A stretch of DNA of 64,000 nucleotides, taken from Nocardioides sp. Its GTDB lineage: Bacteria; Actinomycetota; Actinomycetes; Propionibacteriales; Nocardioidaceae. A program made the translations under genes and the position numbers. Where the stretch lies: the NCBI RefSeq assembly GCF_030150155.1, contig NZ_JASLGR010000031.1:98084-162083 (forward strand), read 5' to 3'. Below are positions 33,003-41,394 of the stretch, in pieces (position 1 is the first letter of the stretch; every line of letters starts with the position of its first letter). Under the pieces are notes generated by a model that had not been told where the DNA came from, made no database searches, and saw only the letters and a list, made by a program, of their open reading frames with translations.

Positions 33003-34024
33003 CGCGCCGCCTCCCGTCGCAGCAGCCAGGCGAAGAACGGAGCGCCCAGCAGCCCGGTGACGACACCGACGGGGATCTCCTGTCCGTCGATCACGGAGCG
33101 GGCGACGGTGTCGGCCACGACCAGCACGATCGCACCCACGATCGCGCACAGCGGCAGCAGCCGCCGGTGGCGCGGACCGGTGATGAAGCGCACGACGTGC
33201 GGGACGACGAGTCCGACGAAGCCGATCGCGCCGACGTACGCCACCAGCACGGCCGCGACCAGCGCGGTCCCCGCCATCACCAGCCAGCGCACCTTCTCGA
33301 CCTCGATCCCCAGCGAGCGTGCCGACGTCTCACCGAACGCGAACGCGTCGAGGTGGGGCGCCAGGGGCAGCACGGCGACGGTGGTCGCGACGACGACGGC
33401 GAGGACGACCAGGGTGGAGTGCCACCGCATCCCGGCGACGGAGCCGAGCGTCCAGTTCAGCACCCGCCGCGCGCCGTCGGAGTCCGAGTTCGCGATCACG
33501 ATGAAGGAGGTGTACGCCGTGCAGACCTGCGCCACGGCGACTCCGGCCAGGATCGTGCGGGCAGGCGGCAGCACACCGCCGCGCCCGCGGGCCAGGACCA
33601 GCACCACCGCCAGTGCGGCGAGGGCGCCGAGGAACGCCGCCGCCCCGACCGCTGCGGTGCCGACCACGCCGGCGAAGCCGACCCCGAGCACGATCACGGT
33701 GACGGCGCCGACGGCGGCACCGCTGGAGACGCCGAGCAGGAACGGGTCGGCCAGGTCGTTGCGGGTCAGGGACTGCAGGACGGCACCGCACAGCGCCAGG
33801 CCGGCGCCCACGGCGGCGGCACTGATCACCCGTGGCAGGCGCAGCTGCCACACGATCTGGTCCTCGAACAGGCTGACGCCGTGCTCGCCCAGGCCGAGGC
33901 GGCGGGCGACCACCGCGATCACCCGGTCGACGGGGACGGAGACGTCACCGACCGCGACGGCCACCGCCGCCACCACCGCGAGGATGAGGAGCGCGATGAC
34001 GGGGACGGTGAACCGTCGTGTCAT
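32999..34024 (-). CDS. btuC: Cobalamin-type ABC transporter permease (FecCD family)
   Basis: A 341-residue permease with about ten membrane helices of the BtuC/FecCD family. Conserved segments are visible: LRLPRVISAAAVGAGLALCGAVLQ near residue 64, the coupling region GLVVPHVVRFITG near 270, and a G-x-E-I-P-V-G-V-V-T end segment. It forms the membrane pore of the importer. It starts 1 nt after the substrate-binding gene's stop. Confidence 0.9.
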   Translation of the reverse strand: MTRRFTVPVIALLILAVVAAVAVAVGDVSVPVDRVIAVVARRLGLGEHGVSLFEDQIVWQLRLPRVISAAAVGAGLALCGAVLQSLTRNDLADPFLLGVSSGAAVGAVTVIVLGVGFAGVVGTAAVGAAAFLGALAALAVVLVLARGRGGVLPPARTILAGVAVAQVCTAYTSFIVIANSDSDGARRVLNWTLGSVAGMRWHSTLVVLAVVVATTVAVLPLAPHLDAFAFGETSARSLGIEVEKVRWLVMAGTALVAAVLVAYVGAIGFVGLVVPHVVRFITGPRHRRLLPLCAIVGAIVLVVADTVARSVIDGQEIPVGVVTGLLGAPFFAWLLRREAAR

Positions 34025-34025
34025 C

Positions 34026-35006
34026 TCAGCGCAGCTTCGCGATCTGCTCGGCCACCGAGGAGGCCCCGTCGACCAGCCGAACGCCGGCGGTGGACTCCGA
34101 GAACGGCAGGGTGACGAACTTCCTCTCCTTGACCGCAGTCAGCTTCTTGAGCGCCGGATCCTTCTCCAGGTAGGCGATCTTGTCGGCCGCGGAGTCCCAG
34201 CTCGCGTCGGCGAGCACGATCACGTCGGGGTCGGCGGCGATCACCTTCTCCCAGGTGCCGTCGCCCCAGGCGCCGTCGAGGTCGGCGAAGACGTTGGTGG
34301 CACCGACCGCGTTGAGGATCAGCTGCGGGCCACCGGCGTTGCCGCCCACGAACGGCGTCTTGGTGCCGGAGTCGTACCAGAGCACGCTCAGCCCCTTGCC
34401 GGCCGCGGCGGCCGAGATGGTGTCGAGCTCGGTCTGCTGCTCGGTGCGCAGCTCCTGGCCTCGCTGCGGTACGCCGAACGCGGTCGCGACCGCGTCGATC
34501 TCGTCCCAGACCGCGTCGAAGGTCGTCGCGGGGCGCTCGGCCTTGTTCTCGCAGCCGAAGGGCGAGAGGTAGGAGCCGATCTTCTGACTGGCGAGCTCGG
34601 CCTGGGTGCCGGCGACCTTGGCATTGAAGGCGCTGGCGTAGGAGGCGTACACGAAGTCGGGCTGGGTGGCCAGCAGTGCCTCGTGCGAGGGGTACTCCTG
34701 GGCCAGGACCTTCACCGAGTCGTAGGCGGCCTTCCACTTCTGCGGCACGGCGTCGTCGAGGTACGCCGTCCCCGCGAGCTGGTCCTGCACGCCGAGCGCG
34801 AGCGCGACCTCGGTCGCACCCTGGTTGAGGGTGACGGCGTGCTCGGGCTTGGCCGTGATGGTGGAGGTGACCCCACAGCTGGTGACCGTCACGGGGTAAC
34901 CCGACGAGGCGGCAGTGGTGGTGTCGGAGCTCGGGGCTCCGGTGCCGCAGCCGGCAAGGAGTGTCGTGGCGAGCAGGCCGACGGCGTACAGCGGGCGGTT
35001 TCTCAT
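34026..35006 (-). CDS. btuF: Cobalamin-type substrate-binding lipoprotein
   Basis: A 326-residue periplasmic-binding-type lipoprotein. The signal ends in LLAGC (lipobox, Cys20), followed by a Ser/Thr linker and two alpha/beta lobes joined by a long helix, as in BtuF/FhuD. It delivers the ligand to the permease. The leader carries a cobalamin riboswitch, and a 6-bp helix (GGTGCG at 35007-35012 on plus, CGCACC at 35043-35048) could sequester the ribosome site directly before the ATG, so B12 probably represses translation. Confidence 0.88.
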   Translation of the reverse strand: MRNRPLYAVGLLATTLLAGCGTGAPSSDTTTAASSGYPVTVTSCGVTSTITAKPEHAVTLNQGATEVALALGVQDQLAGTAYLDDAVPQKWKAAYDSVKVLAQEYPSHEALLATQPDFVYASYASAFNAKVAGTQAELASQKIGSYLSPFGCENKAERPATTFDAVWDEIDAVATAFGVPQRGQELRTEQQTELDTISAAAAGKGLSVLWYDSGTKTPFVGGNAGGPQLILNAVGATNVFADLDGAWGDGTWEKVIAADPDVIVLADASWDSAADKIAYLEKDPALKKLTAVKERKFVTLPFSESTAGVRLVDGASSVAEQIAKLR

Positions 35007-35116
35007 GGTGCGTCCTTCGCGTTGAGATCCGCTGACGCCAGGCGCACCCCTGCCCCGGGGCGACGACCTTGCTGCACCACACCCAGGCCGTCGAGGGCCT
35101 CGGCTGTGCTCGCGAC

Positions 35117-35260
35117 AGCGGATCGAGGTCAGCCACCGTCAGGCATTCCGACTCGTCGAGTGACCTCGACCTACGGTTGCGCGTCAGCGCCGGACTTCGA
35201 CCGGCTTCCCCTGAGCGGTGGCGGGATGTGTTCAGTTGTGCGGCATCGACAGATCCGCAG
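35117..35260 (-). ncRNA. Cobalamin (AdoCbl-type) riboswitch
   Basis: On the minus strand the aptamer shows the B12 box core GCTGACGCGCAACCGT (35172-35187), preceded by GGGGAAGCCGGT and followed by GTCGGAATGCCTGAC (35138-35152). Two pairing stems close it: GCGGATC with GATCCGC (35252-35258 with 35119-35125) and GCCACCG with CGGTGGC (35216-35222 with 35132-35138). It lies ~110 nt before the btuF start. No rho-independent terminator is evident, which favours translational control. Confidence 0.9.
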
Positions 35261-35319
35261 GCGGAACGTATCAGGGCTTCCACCCCACACCGGCCTGCGG
35301 ACCCCCGTACGATGAGGAT

Positions 35320-36132
35320 GTGGGAACCACCCCGAAGGAAGCAGCGTTCTTCGACCTCGACAAGACGATCATCGCGAAGTCGAGCACTCTGGCGTTCTCG
35401 CGTCCGTTCCAGGCCGGCGGCCTGTTGAGCCGCAAGACGCTGCTGCGCAGTGCCTACACGCAGTTCATGTACGTCCTCGGCGGTGCCGACCACGACAAGA
35501 TGGAGGAGCTGCGCCAGTTCATGAGCGAGCTGGTCGCGGGCTGGGACGTCGCCACGGTCAAGGAGATCGTCGCCGAGACCCTGCACAACGTCGTGGACCC
35601 GCTGGTCTACGACGAGGCGGTCGGCCTGATCGAGGAGCACCACGCCGCCGGACGCGACGTGATCATCGTGAGCGCCTCGGGCACCGAGGTGGTCGAGCCG
35701 ATCGGCGCGATGCTCGGCGCCGACCACGTCATCGCCACCCAGGTGGGGATCGATGAGGAGGGGCGCTACACCGGCGAGATCACCTTCTACGCGTACGCCG
35801 AGAACAAGGCGTCGGCGATCCGCGAGCTGGCCGAGGTCGCGGGCTACGACCTGGAGTCGTCGTACGCCTATTCGGACTCGATCACGGACGTGCCGATGCT
35901 GGAGGCGGTCGGACACCCGTTCGTGGTGAACCCCGACAAGGAGCTGCGTCGCACCGCCACCGAGCGGGAATGGCCGATCCTGGTCTTCACCAAGCCGATC
36001 GCGCTGCGTTCCTCGATCTCGCTGCCGCCGGCCAAGCCGACCCTGGCAGCCCTGGCCGTGGGTGGCGTCGTCGTCGCTGGCGGGGTGCTGTGGGCCAACG
36101 TGCGCAACGCCCGTCGTCGCCGTAGCGCCTGA
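35320..36132 (+). CDS. HAD-superfamily IB phosphatase, membrane-tailed
   Basis: A 270-residue HAD-IB hydrolase (SerB/CicA-like). Motif I is FFDLDKT (D12, D14), motif II VSASG near residue 112, and motif IV SDSITDVPML near residue 186. A C-terminal hydrophobic helix (residues ~240-258) followed by an Arg-rich tail anchors it in the membrane. Homologues lie at the same place next to the tad locus in mycobacteria (Rv3661). It might act on phospholipid or phosphoserine-like substrates. Start is GTG 35320; longer frames would run into the riboswitch region. Confidence 0.87.
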   Translation: MGTTPKEAAFFDLDKTIIAKSSTLAFSRPFQAGGLLSRKTLLRSAYTQFMYVLGGADHDKMEELRQFMSELVAGWDVATVKEIVAETLHNVVDPLVYDEAVGLIEEHHAAGRDVIIVSASGTEVVEPIGAMLGADHVIATQVGIDEEGRYTGEITFYAYAENKASAIRELAEVAGYDLESSYAYSDSITDVPMLEAVGHPFVVNPDKELRRTATEREWPILVFTKPIALRSSISLPPAKPTLAALAVGGVVVAGGVLWANVRNARRRRSA

Positions 36133-36360
36133 CCTCAACCCTCCCACCATCCTCCCGAGACAGGCGAAGATCAACCCTTGTTCTGGGCTGGTTTGAGGCG
36201 TAGACAGGGACCAGAAGCACAACACAACAAGGCCACACGCCCGGGGCACCCACGCGGTGATCTTTCCTTCTTTGAGGACGCTGAATCGATGCGGACAGAT
36301 AACCCGCCGGCAGCAATAGGACAAGTGCACGCTTGGTCACTTTTGGGCGAGTGAATGGAG

Positions 36361-36392
36361 GCGGCACCCGGTTCCCCTGAGCCGGGTGCCGC
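36361..36392. terminator. Hairpin terminator between convergent genes
   Basis: The arms GCGGCACCCGG (36361-36371) and CCGGGTGCCGC (36382-36392) are perfectly complementary over 11 bp around a 10-nt loop, between the HAD gene (plus) and the hypothetical gene (minus). It can serve both. The remaining 230 bp of this gap show no gene. Confidence 0.75.
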
Positions 36393-36422
36393 CGACCCTT
36401 GTCCAGACACCGCAAGTCGCTC

Positions 36423-37178
36423 CTAGAAGCGCGTCAGGCGGTCCCACCGTTCGGCCACTGGGCCAGACGGTGGCTCATGGACGACGTAGTCCATCTCCCG
36501 CAACACTCGCATCGCCTCGGCGGGCGCATCCCGCACGGCTGCACCAATTTGGTGACGCCGCCAACGCGCACGGCCGGCGTCGAGCACGTCCTGCGCATCG
36601 GGCGCCGTGGCCACAGCGAACTCGCTAATGAGCATCTGAAGGATGTCCTCCACGCAGGGCCGCATTCGTGGCCCACCGACCGGGAAGTGCACGTTCGACA
36701 ATCGCGGCGGTGCGGTCTTCGATCCACCAGTGACCGCCTTGGCCCGGGAGGCGGGCTTCCCCCTGTCAGCACGAAGCATCGCAAACAAGAACTCATCACG
36801 ATGCGCGTGGATCTGCAGATGAGCGCTCGGAAAGGCTGACTGCATACCCTCGACGAACTCGTAACGGAACAACGGCGTCGCGTCACCGGCGGGCCGGACA
36901 TGAATGTCCGCCTTTGCCACCTTCAGGTACTTGGACTGGTGGTCCCATACACAGTGGTAGTTACAAATGAGCGTCAGAGCATGCATACCAGCGATCTGCA
37001 AACAGATGTCGACACTATCCACGGGGTGCACCAGCAGTCGCTGGGTTGCGCCACTCCTCCGTGGAGACGTCTCGGCGACGAATTCGGGCATCGACTCCCC
37101 GAACACACCCCGGAATGTCGTCGTCAACTCACTGGCGAACGCCTCTGCATACTCCGTGAGCGTGGCGGAATTAGTCAT
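36423..37178 (-). CDS. Hypothetical protein of low-GC two-gene cassette
   Basis: A 251-residue soluble protein of no family I can name. The N-terminal half carries an aromatic/His-rich beta region (ICNYHCVWDHQSKYLKVAK near residue 71, then FRYEFVEG, HLQIHAH). Near residue 163 is a segment HFPVGGPRMRPCVEDIL that I have seen repeatedly in unannotated actinobacterial proteins. Base composition is clearly lower in GC than the flanks by eye, suggesting horizontal transfer. It lies 8 bp after a 62-residue gene on the same strand; the small-then-large arrangement recalls toxin-antitoxin or defence pairs, but no catalytic motif proves this. Confidence 0.6.
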   Translation of the reverse strand: MTNSATLTEYAEAFASELTTTFRGVFGESMPEFVAETSPRRSGATQRLLVHPVDSVDICLQIAGMHALTLICNYHCVWDHQSKYLKVAKADIHVRPAGDATPLFRYEFVEGMQSAFPSAHLQIHAHRDEFLFAMLRADRGKPASRAKAVTGGSKTAPPRLSNVHFPVGGPRMRPCVEDILQMLISEFAVATAPDAQDVLDAGRARWRRHQIGAAVRDAPAEAMRVLREMDYVVHEPPSGPVAERWDRLTRF

Positions 37179-37186
37179 CCTCCTGC

Positions 37187-37375
37187 TTAGTCGTTCTCGC
37201 CCAACAGATACCCGATCTCTTCCAGGCGCCGAAGGAGTCGAGACTCATCGGGCGTCAGGCTGAAGGACAGGGCACGCACGCGAAGCTCGCCTTCGGTAAA
37301 CGGCGAGGCCTTCAGCAGAGCTGACCTCTCCGCCTCCAAGGCACTCACGGTCGGCTCCAGCACCACAGTCATCAC
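37187..37375 (-). CDS. Small hypothetical partner protein, antitoxin-like size
   Basis: A 62-residue protein, mostly helical and charged (EAERSALLKASPFTEGELRV, then a C-terminal ESRLLRRLEEIGYLLGE helix). It precedes the 251-residue gene by 8 bp and was probably acquired with it. A ribosome site (AAGGAG) lies ~5 nt before the ATG pair. The size and position fit an antitoxin or regulatory subunit, but no DNA-binding motif is evident. Confidence 0.55.
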   Translation of the reverse strand: MMTVVLEPTVSALEAERSALLKASPFTEGELRVRALSFSLTPDESRLLRRLEEIGYLLGEND

Positions 37376-37543
37376 AAGCTCCTTCCGTCGGTTCGTTCAT
37401 CCTCGTACAGAATGCACGCTCCCGCCGACATTTTCGGGCGTCGAGAAGTGCCAAGGCCCTGCACTGTCAACAGGACGGCGTCACGACTCCGACGGCGCGG
37501 CCCAACGCCCACGCCTTCCACGTGTCGCACGTCACTCCGCTTT

Positions 37544-37566
37544 AATTCGCAATTCAGATACGAGTT
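37544..37566. promoter_or_regulatory. Candidate NsrR operator overlapping promoter
   Basis: An imperfect 11-1-11 inverted repeat (AATTCGCAATT, C, AGATACGAGTT; 7 of 11 positions pair) has the geometry of NsrR sites. A -10-like TACGCT lies at 37573, six nt before the regulator's ATG, so the operator would cover the -35 region of a leaderless promoter. Confidence 0.45.
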
Positions 37567-37583
37567 ACGGCTACGCTCGCCTC

Positions 37584-38027
37584 ATGCAGCTCAACGGGTT
37601 CACCGATCTCGGCCTGCGACTGGTAATGCGACTGGCGGTCCTCGACGCCGCCGAGACCGCCACCACCCGCGACCTGGCCCGTCAGCTCAACGTCAGCTAC
37701 ACCCACGCCACCAAGGTCGTGACCTCCCTGGAGAACCTCCAGGTGATCGAGACCAGGCGCGGTCGCGGCGGCGGCATCCGGCTCACCGAGGCCGGACGAG
37801 GCGTCTCCGTCGGTGACCTGGTCAGGGCCCTGGAGGGCCCCGACGAGGTCGTCGAGTGCGAGGGCGCCAACCCGTGCCCACTGCGCGAGGCCTGCCGCCT
37901 GCGCGGCGCCCTGGCCCGCGCCCAGGCCGCCTTCCTGGCCGTGCTCGACCCGCTGACCGTCGCCGACATGGCGGCACCCCCGACCCAACAGGTCCTGCTC
38001 TCGCTCACCACGCGTCCGCAGGCCTGA
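37584..38027 (+). CDS. nsrR: Rrf2-family NO-sensing repressor, NsrR-like
   Basis: A 147-residue Rrf2 regulator with an N-terminal winged helix (residues 1-75) and three cysteines, C92, C98 and C104 (C-x5-C-x5-C), that bind an iron-sulfur cluster. NO attacks the cluster and releases DNA. The gene lies 53 bp upstream of hmp on the same strand, the classical target, so it probably represses hmp and itself. Confidence 0.88.
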   Translation: MQLNGFTDLGLRLVMRLAVLDAAETATTRDLARQLNVSYTHATKVVTSLENLQVIETRRGRGGGIRLTEAGRGVSVGDLVRALEGPDEVVECEGANPCPLREACRLRGALARAQAAFLAVLDPLTVADMAAPPTQQVLLSLTTRPQA

Positions 38028-38080
38028 AGAAAACGGCTCACACCCGCGTAGCCGTCACCTCGCACCAGACAGGAATGACC

Positions 38081-39301
38081 ATGAACAACGGCACCCCCTC
38101 GGCGCGGCTCTCGGCCACCGCTGCCCCTGTCATCGCCGCCACCCTGCCCGTCGTCGGCGCCGCCATCGACGAGATCACCCCGCTCTTCTACCGGCGGCTC
38201 TTCACCGCCCACCCCGAGCTGGAGCGCGACCTGTTCAACCGCGGCAACCAGGCGCTGGGGACCCAGCAGCGTGCCCTGGCCGCCTCGATCGCGGCGTACG
38301 CCACGCTCCTGCTCAACGAGGACGGCCCCGAGCCGATCGCCGTGCTGAGCCGGATCGCGCACAAGCACGCCTCCCTCGGCGTGCTGGCCGAGCACTACCC
38401 GATCGTGCACGAGCACCTCTTCGCCGCGATCGTCGACGTCCTCGGCGAGGCCGTCACCCCCGAGGTCGCCGCCGCCTGGGACGAGGTCTACTGGCACATG
38501 GCCAACAGCCTGATCACCCTGGAGAAGGGCCTGTACGCCGGTGCCGGCGTCGCCCCGGGCCAGGTCTGGCGCGACGTCGTGGTGAGCGACCGCGCCCAGC
38601 TCACTCCGAGCACCGTCTCCTTCACCCTGACCGCCGCCGACGGCGAGCCCCTGCCTGCGGGGCAGCCCGGGCAGTACATCTCCGTTGGCGTCCGCCTGCC
38701 CGACGGCGCCCGCCAGATCCGGCAGTACAGCCTCACCGACACCACCACCTCCGGCGCCTGGACGATCGCGGTCAAGGCGATCGATGAGGGCCAGCCCGGC
38801 GAGGTCTCGACGTTCCTGCACACCGACGTCTTCGAGGGCGACACCGTGACCGCGTCGCTGCCCTTCGGCGACGCCACCCTGATCGAGGGCACCACCCCCG
38901 TCGTGCTGGTCTCGGCCGGCGTCGGCCTGACCCCGATGGTGAGCCACCTGCGCCACCTGCGCGCGGCCGGGTCCGAGCGCGAGGTGCTGGTCATCCACGC
39001 CGACCGCGGGGCCCAGCACCACGCCCACCGCAGCGAGGTCAAGGAGCTCGTCGCCGGGCTGCCCGGCGCTCGCCTGGAGCGGTTCTACGAGGTGCTCGGC
39101 ACCCAGCCCGAGACCTCCGACGTGCACCTCGGCCGGATCGACCTCCGCTCGGTAACGCTGCCGGCCGACGCCGACGTCTACCTGTGCGGCCCGGCGCCGT
39201 TCATGGCCTCGACGATCAGCCAGCTGGGCGCTCGCGGCGTCGACGCCACCCGGATCCACCTGGAGGTCTTCGGACCCGGTCTTGAGGTCGTGCCGGCGTG
39301 A
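38081..39301 (+). CDS. hmp: Flavohemoglobin, nitric oxide dioxygenase
   Basis: A 406-residue flavohaemoprotein oxidising NO to nitrate with O2 and NAD(P)H. The globin domain (residues 1-150) has the B10 tyrosine Y37, E7 glutamine near 57 and the proximal haem histidine H96 (KHASLG). The FAD domain has RQYSLT near 221, and the NAD domain GVGLTPM near 290. The start is ATG 38081 because AGGA lies 7 nt before; ATG 38075 is too close to the ribosome site. Control by the adjacent NsrR-like protein is likely. Confidence 0.95.
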   Translation: MNNGTPSARLSATAAPVIAATLPVVGAAIDEITPLFYRRLFTAHPELERDLFNRGNQALGTQQRALAASIAAYATLLLNEDGPEPIAVLSRIAHKHASLGVLAEHYPIVHEHLFAAIVDVLGEAVTPEVAAAWDEVYWHMANSLITLEKGLYAGAGVAPGQVWRDVVVSDRAQLTPSTVSFTLTAADGEPLPAGQPGQYISVGVRLPDGARQIRQYSLTDTTTSGAWTIAVKAIDEGQPGEVSTFLHTDVFEGDTVTASLPFGDATLIEGTTPVVLVSAGVGLTPMVSHLRHLRAAGSEREVLVIHADRGAQHHAHRSEVKELVAGLPGARLERFYEVLGTQPETSDVHLGRIDLRSVTLPADADVYLCGPAPFMASTISQLGARGVDATRIHLEVFGPGLEVVPA

Positions 39302-39732
39302 GCCACGGGGCCGCCGCAGTGGTCGCCGCCACGGCGTGGCTCTGGCTCGGGATGGTGCTGGCCATCTCGTTCCTGGAGGCGCCGTTGAAGTTCAGGGCAC
39401 CGGGGGTCGATCTGCCGATCGGTCTCGGGATCGGACGGCTGGTGTTCCGGGCGCTCAACGCCGTCGAGTGCCTGTTCGCCGTCGTCGTGGCCCTGGCGGT
39501 GCTGCTCGGCGGCCCCACCTCCGGGGTCACCCTGGCCGCCGTGGCCGCGATCGTGGTGCTGGGCGTCCAGCTGGTCGGCGTACGGCCGGCGCTGGGTCGG
39601 CGTTCGGACGCGGTCCTGGCCGGTCTGACCGGACCCGAGACCCCGCGCTCGACCGCTCACTGGTGGTACGTCGGCCTGGAGCTGCTCAAGGTGGCGGCGC
39701 TGATCGCCCTGGGAACCGCCGCGCTCAGCTGA
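39298..39732 (+). CDS. Four-helix membrane protein
   Basis: A 144-residue protein with four hydrophobic helices (about residues 5-27, 50-72, 77-96, 121-143). Its GTG start overlaps the hmp stop (GTGA), so it belongs to the hmp operon. The family is not certain; related small membrane proteins often accompany hmp or haem-copper genes. A role in NO detoxification is suggested only by coupling. Confidence 0.65.
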   Translation: MSHGAAAVVAATAWLWLGMVLAISFLEAPLKFRAPGVDLPIGLGIGRLVFRALNAVECLFAVVVALAVLLGGPTSGVTLAAVAAIVVLGVQLVGVRPALGRRSDAVLAGLTGPETPRSTAHWWYVGLELLKVAALIALGTAALS

Positions 39733-40447
39733 GCCGCGCCACCGGGGACGCCTCGGCGCCCTTGGCGTAGGCCTCGGCGGCGTACAGCAGCCACGCATGG
39801 ACGCCGGGCTGGGTCGCCGACGCGAAGCCCTGCAGGTTGGACTCGTACTCGGCGCGCAGCGTCAGGTGCCCCGCCTCGGGGACGGTCAGGGACTTCTCGT
39901 CGACACCGCGCGCGACCAGGACCAGGCGCTCGGCGGCGCGGGCCACGATCCCGTTGTGCGAGCCGAACGGCGCCAGGGTGGCCAGCTCGGCGTGCACCAC
40001 CGCGGCGACCACCAGGGCGGGCGCGGTGGTGGGGGCGAGCAGCAGCCCGGAGATGAACTGCAGCCGCTCGGCGGTCTTCGCCGAGCGCGGGCGGCCCAGC
40101 TCGGCGTGGGTGAGGGTGCCCAGGGCCGCGACCGCGTGCAGCCGGGCGAAGGCCTGCAACGGCGACTGTCGCAGCACGGGCACCAGTCCCAGCACCTCGG
40201 TCGAGACCCGCACCGCGTCGCGGGCAATCGCGTCGCCGCCGTCGGCGCGGACCTCCTCCAGCGTCGACGCGGACCCTTCGAGGACAGCCGAGGCGTGCGC
40301 GCCGCGCAGCAGCGACTCGGCCGTCTGCTCGGGGGTGGTCTTGCGCAGGCCCCGGTCGCGCAGCATCACATCGATGCCATCACGGGTGGCGGCGTACGCC
40401 GACGCCACTCCTTCCAAGGACACGAGTCGCGCCAACGGATCAGTCAC
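39725..40447 (-). CDS. Fic-domain protein with degenerate catalytic loop
   Basis: A 240-residue all-helical protein matching Fic proteins. Residues 53-58 (SAVLEG) fit the inhibitory motif S/T-x3-E-G/N of class II Fic enzymes. The catalytic loop, normally H-x-F-x-D/E-G-N-G-R-x2-R, reads APFGSHNGIVAR at 159-170: the catalytic His is Ala and the Asp is Ser, while N, G and the last R remain. AMP transfer is therefore unlikely; it may be a binding or regulatory relic. It is convergent with the four-helix membrane protein gene, overlapping by 8 bp. Confidence 0.75.
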   Translation of the reverse strand: MTDPLARLVSLEGVASAYAATRDGIDVMLRDRGLRKTTPEQTAESLLRGAHASAVLEGSASTLEEVRADGGDAIARDAVRVSTEVLGLVPVLRQSPLQAFARLHAVAALGTLTHAELGRPRSAKTAERLQFISGLLLAPTTAPALVVAAVVHAELATLAPFGSHNGIVARAAERLVLVARGVDEKSLTVPEAGHLTLRAEYESNLQGFASATQPGVHAWLLYAAEAYAKGAEASPVARLS

Positions 40448-40482
40448 GGGTCACAAGGCTAACGGCGACTAATCTGAACCCT

Positions 40483-41394
40483 ATGGCTGCACAGGCTGAT
40501 CCGGCCCCCTCCGCACTCTCCTTCGGCACAGTGGCCGATGCCTATGACCGCGGCCGGCCGAGCTACCCCGACCAGGCGGTCTCGTGGCTGATCGGCACTC
40601 CGGGCACCACGTTCGTCTCCGTCCTCGAGCTCGGCGCCGGCACCGGCAAGCTCACCCGCTCCCTGGTCGAGCAGCGCTACCACGTCTTCGCCACCGACCC
40701 CGACGACGCGATGCTGGACGTGCTGGCCACCCACCTGCCCGACATCCGCGCCACCCGCGCCTCGGCCGAGCAGCTCCCGGTGCCCGACCAGAGCGTCGAC
40801 GTGGTCGTCGCCGCCCAGGCGTTCCACTGGTTCGACCTGGACAAGGCGCTGCCCGAGATGGCTCGCGTGATCAAGCCCGAGGGCCACCTGGCGCTGGTCT
40901 GGAACATCCCCGACCAGTCCATCCCGTGGGTGCGCAAGCTCTGCGCGATCATGTCGCCCACCCGCCGTGACGTCGACCCGACCGAGGTGCTGGTCGAGTC
41001 GGGCTACTTCGCCCCCGTCGAGCACGCAGCGTTCACGTTCTGGCAGGAGGTGGACCGCGACACCGTCGTCGACCTGGCCCTGAGCCGTTCGGAGCAGATC
41101 GGGCTCAGCGACGCCGAGCGGGCCGAGATCCGTGCCAAGGTCGAGGCGCTGTACGACGACTACGGCCGCGGCACCGGCGGCATGCGGATCCCCTACGTCT
41201 GCCACGCCTGGCGCGCCCGGGTGACCGCGAAGCAGCCGAAGACCCCGGCGCCGCCGGTCGCACCGACCACCCTGCTCAACAGCAGCCACGAGTCGATCAG
41301 CACCGACACCGCGGTCGCGCTACCGCGGGTGCTGGACAGCTACGGTCGCGACGAGCCGGGCACCGACGAGGTCAAGCTCTTCACCTGGCACTGA
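40483..41394 (+). CDS. Class I SAM-dependent methyltransferase
   Basis: A 303-residue methyltransferase of the UbiE/YcgJ type. Motif I is LELGAGTGKLT near residue 48, followed by the acidic ATDPDDAML (residue ~69) and the VVAAQAFHWF segment near 107. A C-terminal Pro/Thr-rich stretch after residue 245 is unusual. The substrate is unknown (a small molecule is likely). The last 55 bp overlap the convergent MFS gene. Confidence 0.85.
   Translation: MAAQADPAPSALSFGTVADAYDRGRPSYPDQAVSWLIGTPGTTFVSVLELGAGTGKLTRSLVEQRYHVFATDPDDAMLDVLATHLPDIRATRASAEQLPVPDQSVDVVVAAQAFHWFDLDKALPEMARVIKPEGHLALVWNIPDQSIPWVRKLCAIMSPTRRDVDPTEVLVESGYFAPVEHAAFTFWQEVDRDTVVDLALSRSEQIGLSDAERAEIRAKVEALYDDYGRGTGGMRIPYVCHAWRARVTAKQPKTPAPPVAPTTLLNSSHESISTDTAVALPRVLDSYGRDEPGTDEVKLFTWH

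Noticed and set aside
34021..36330. A 769-codon minus-strand frame across the riboswitch and HAD gene
   Set aside because: It runs through the riboswitch and antisense to two recognised genes.
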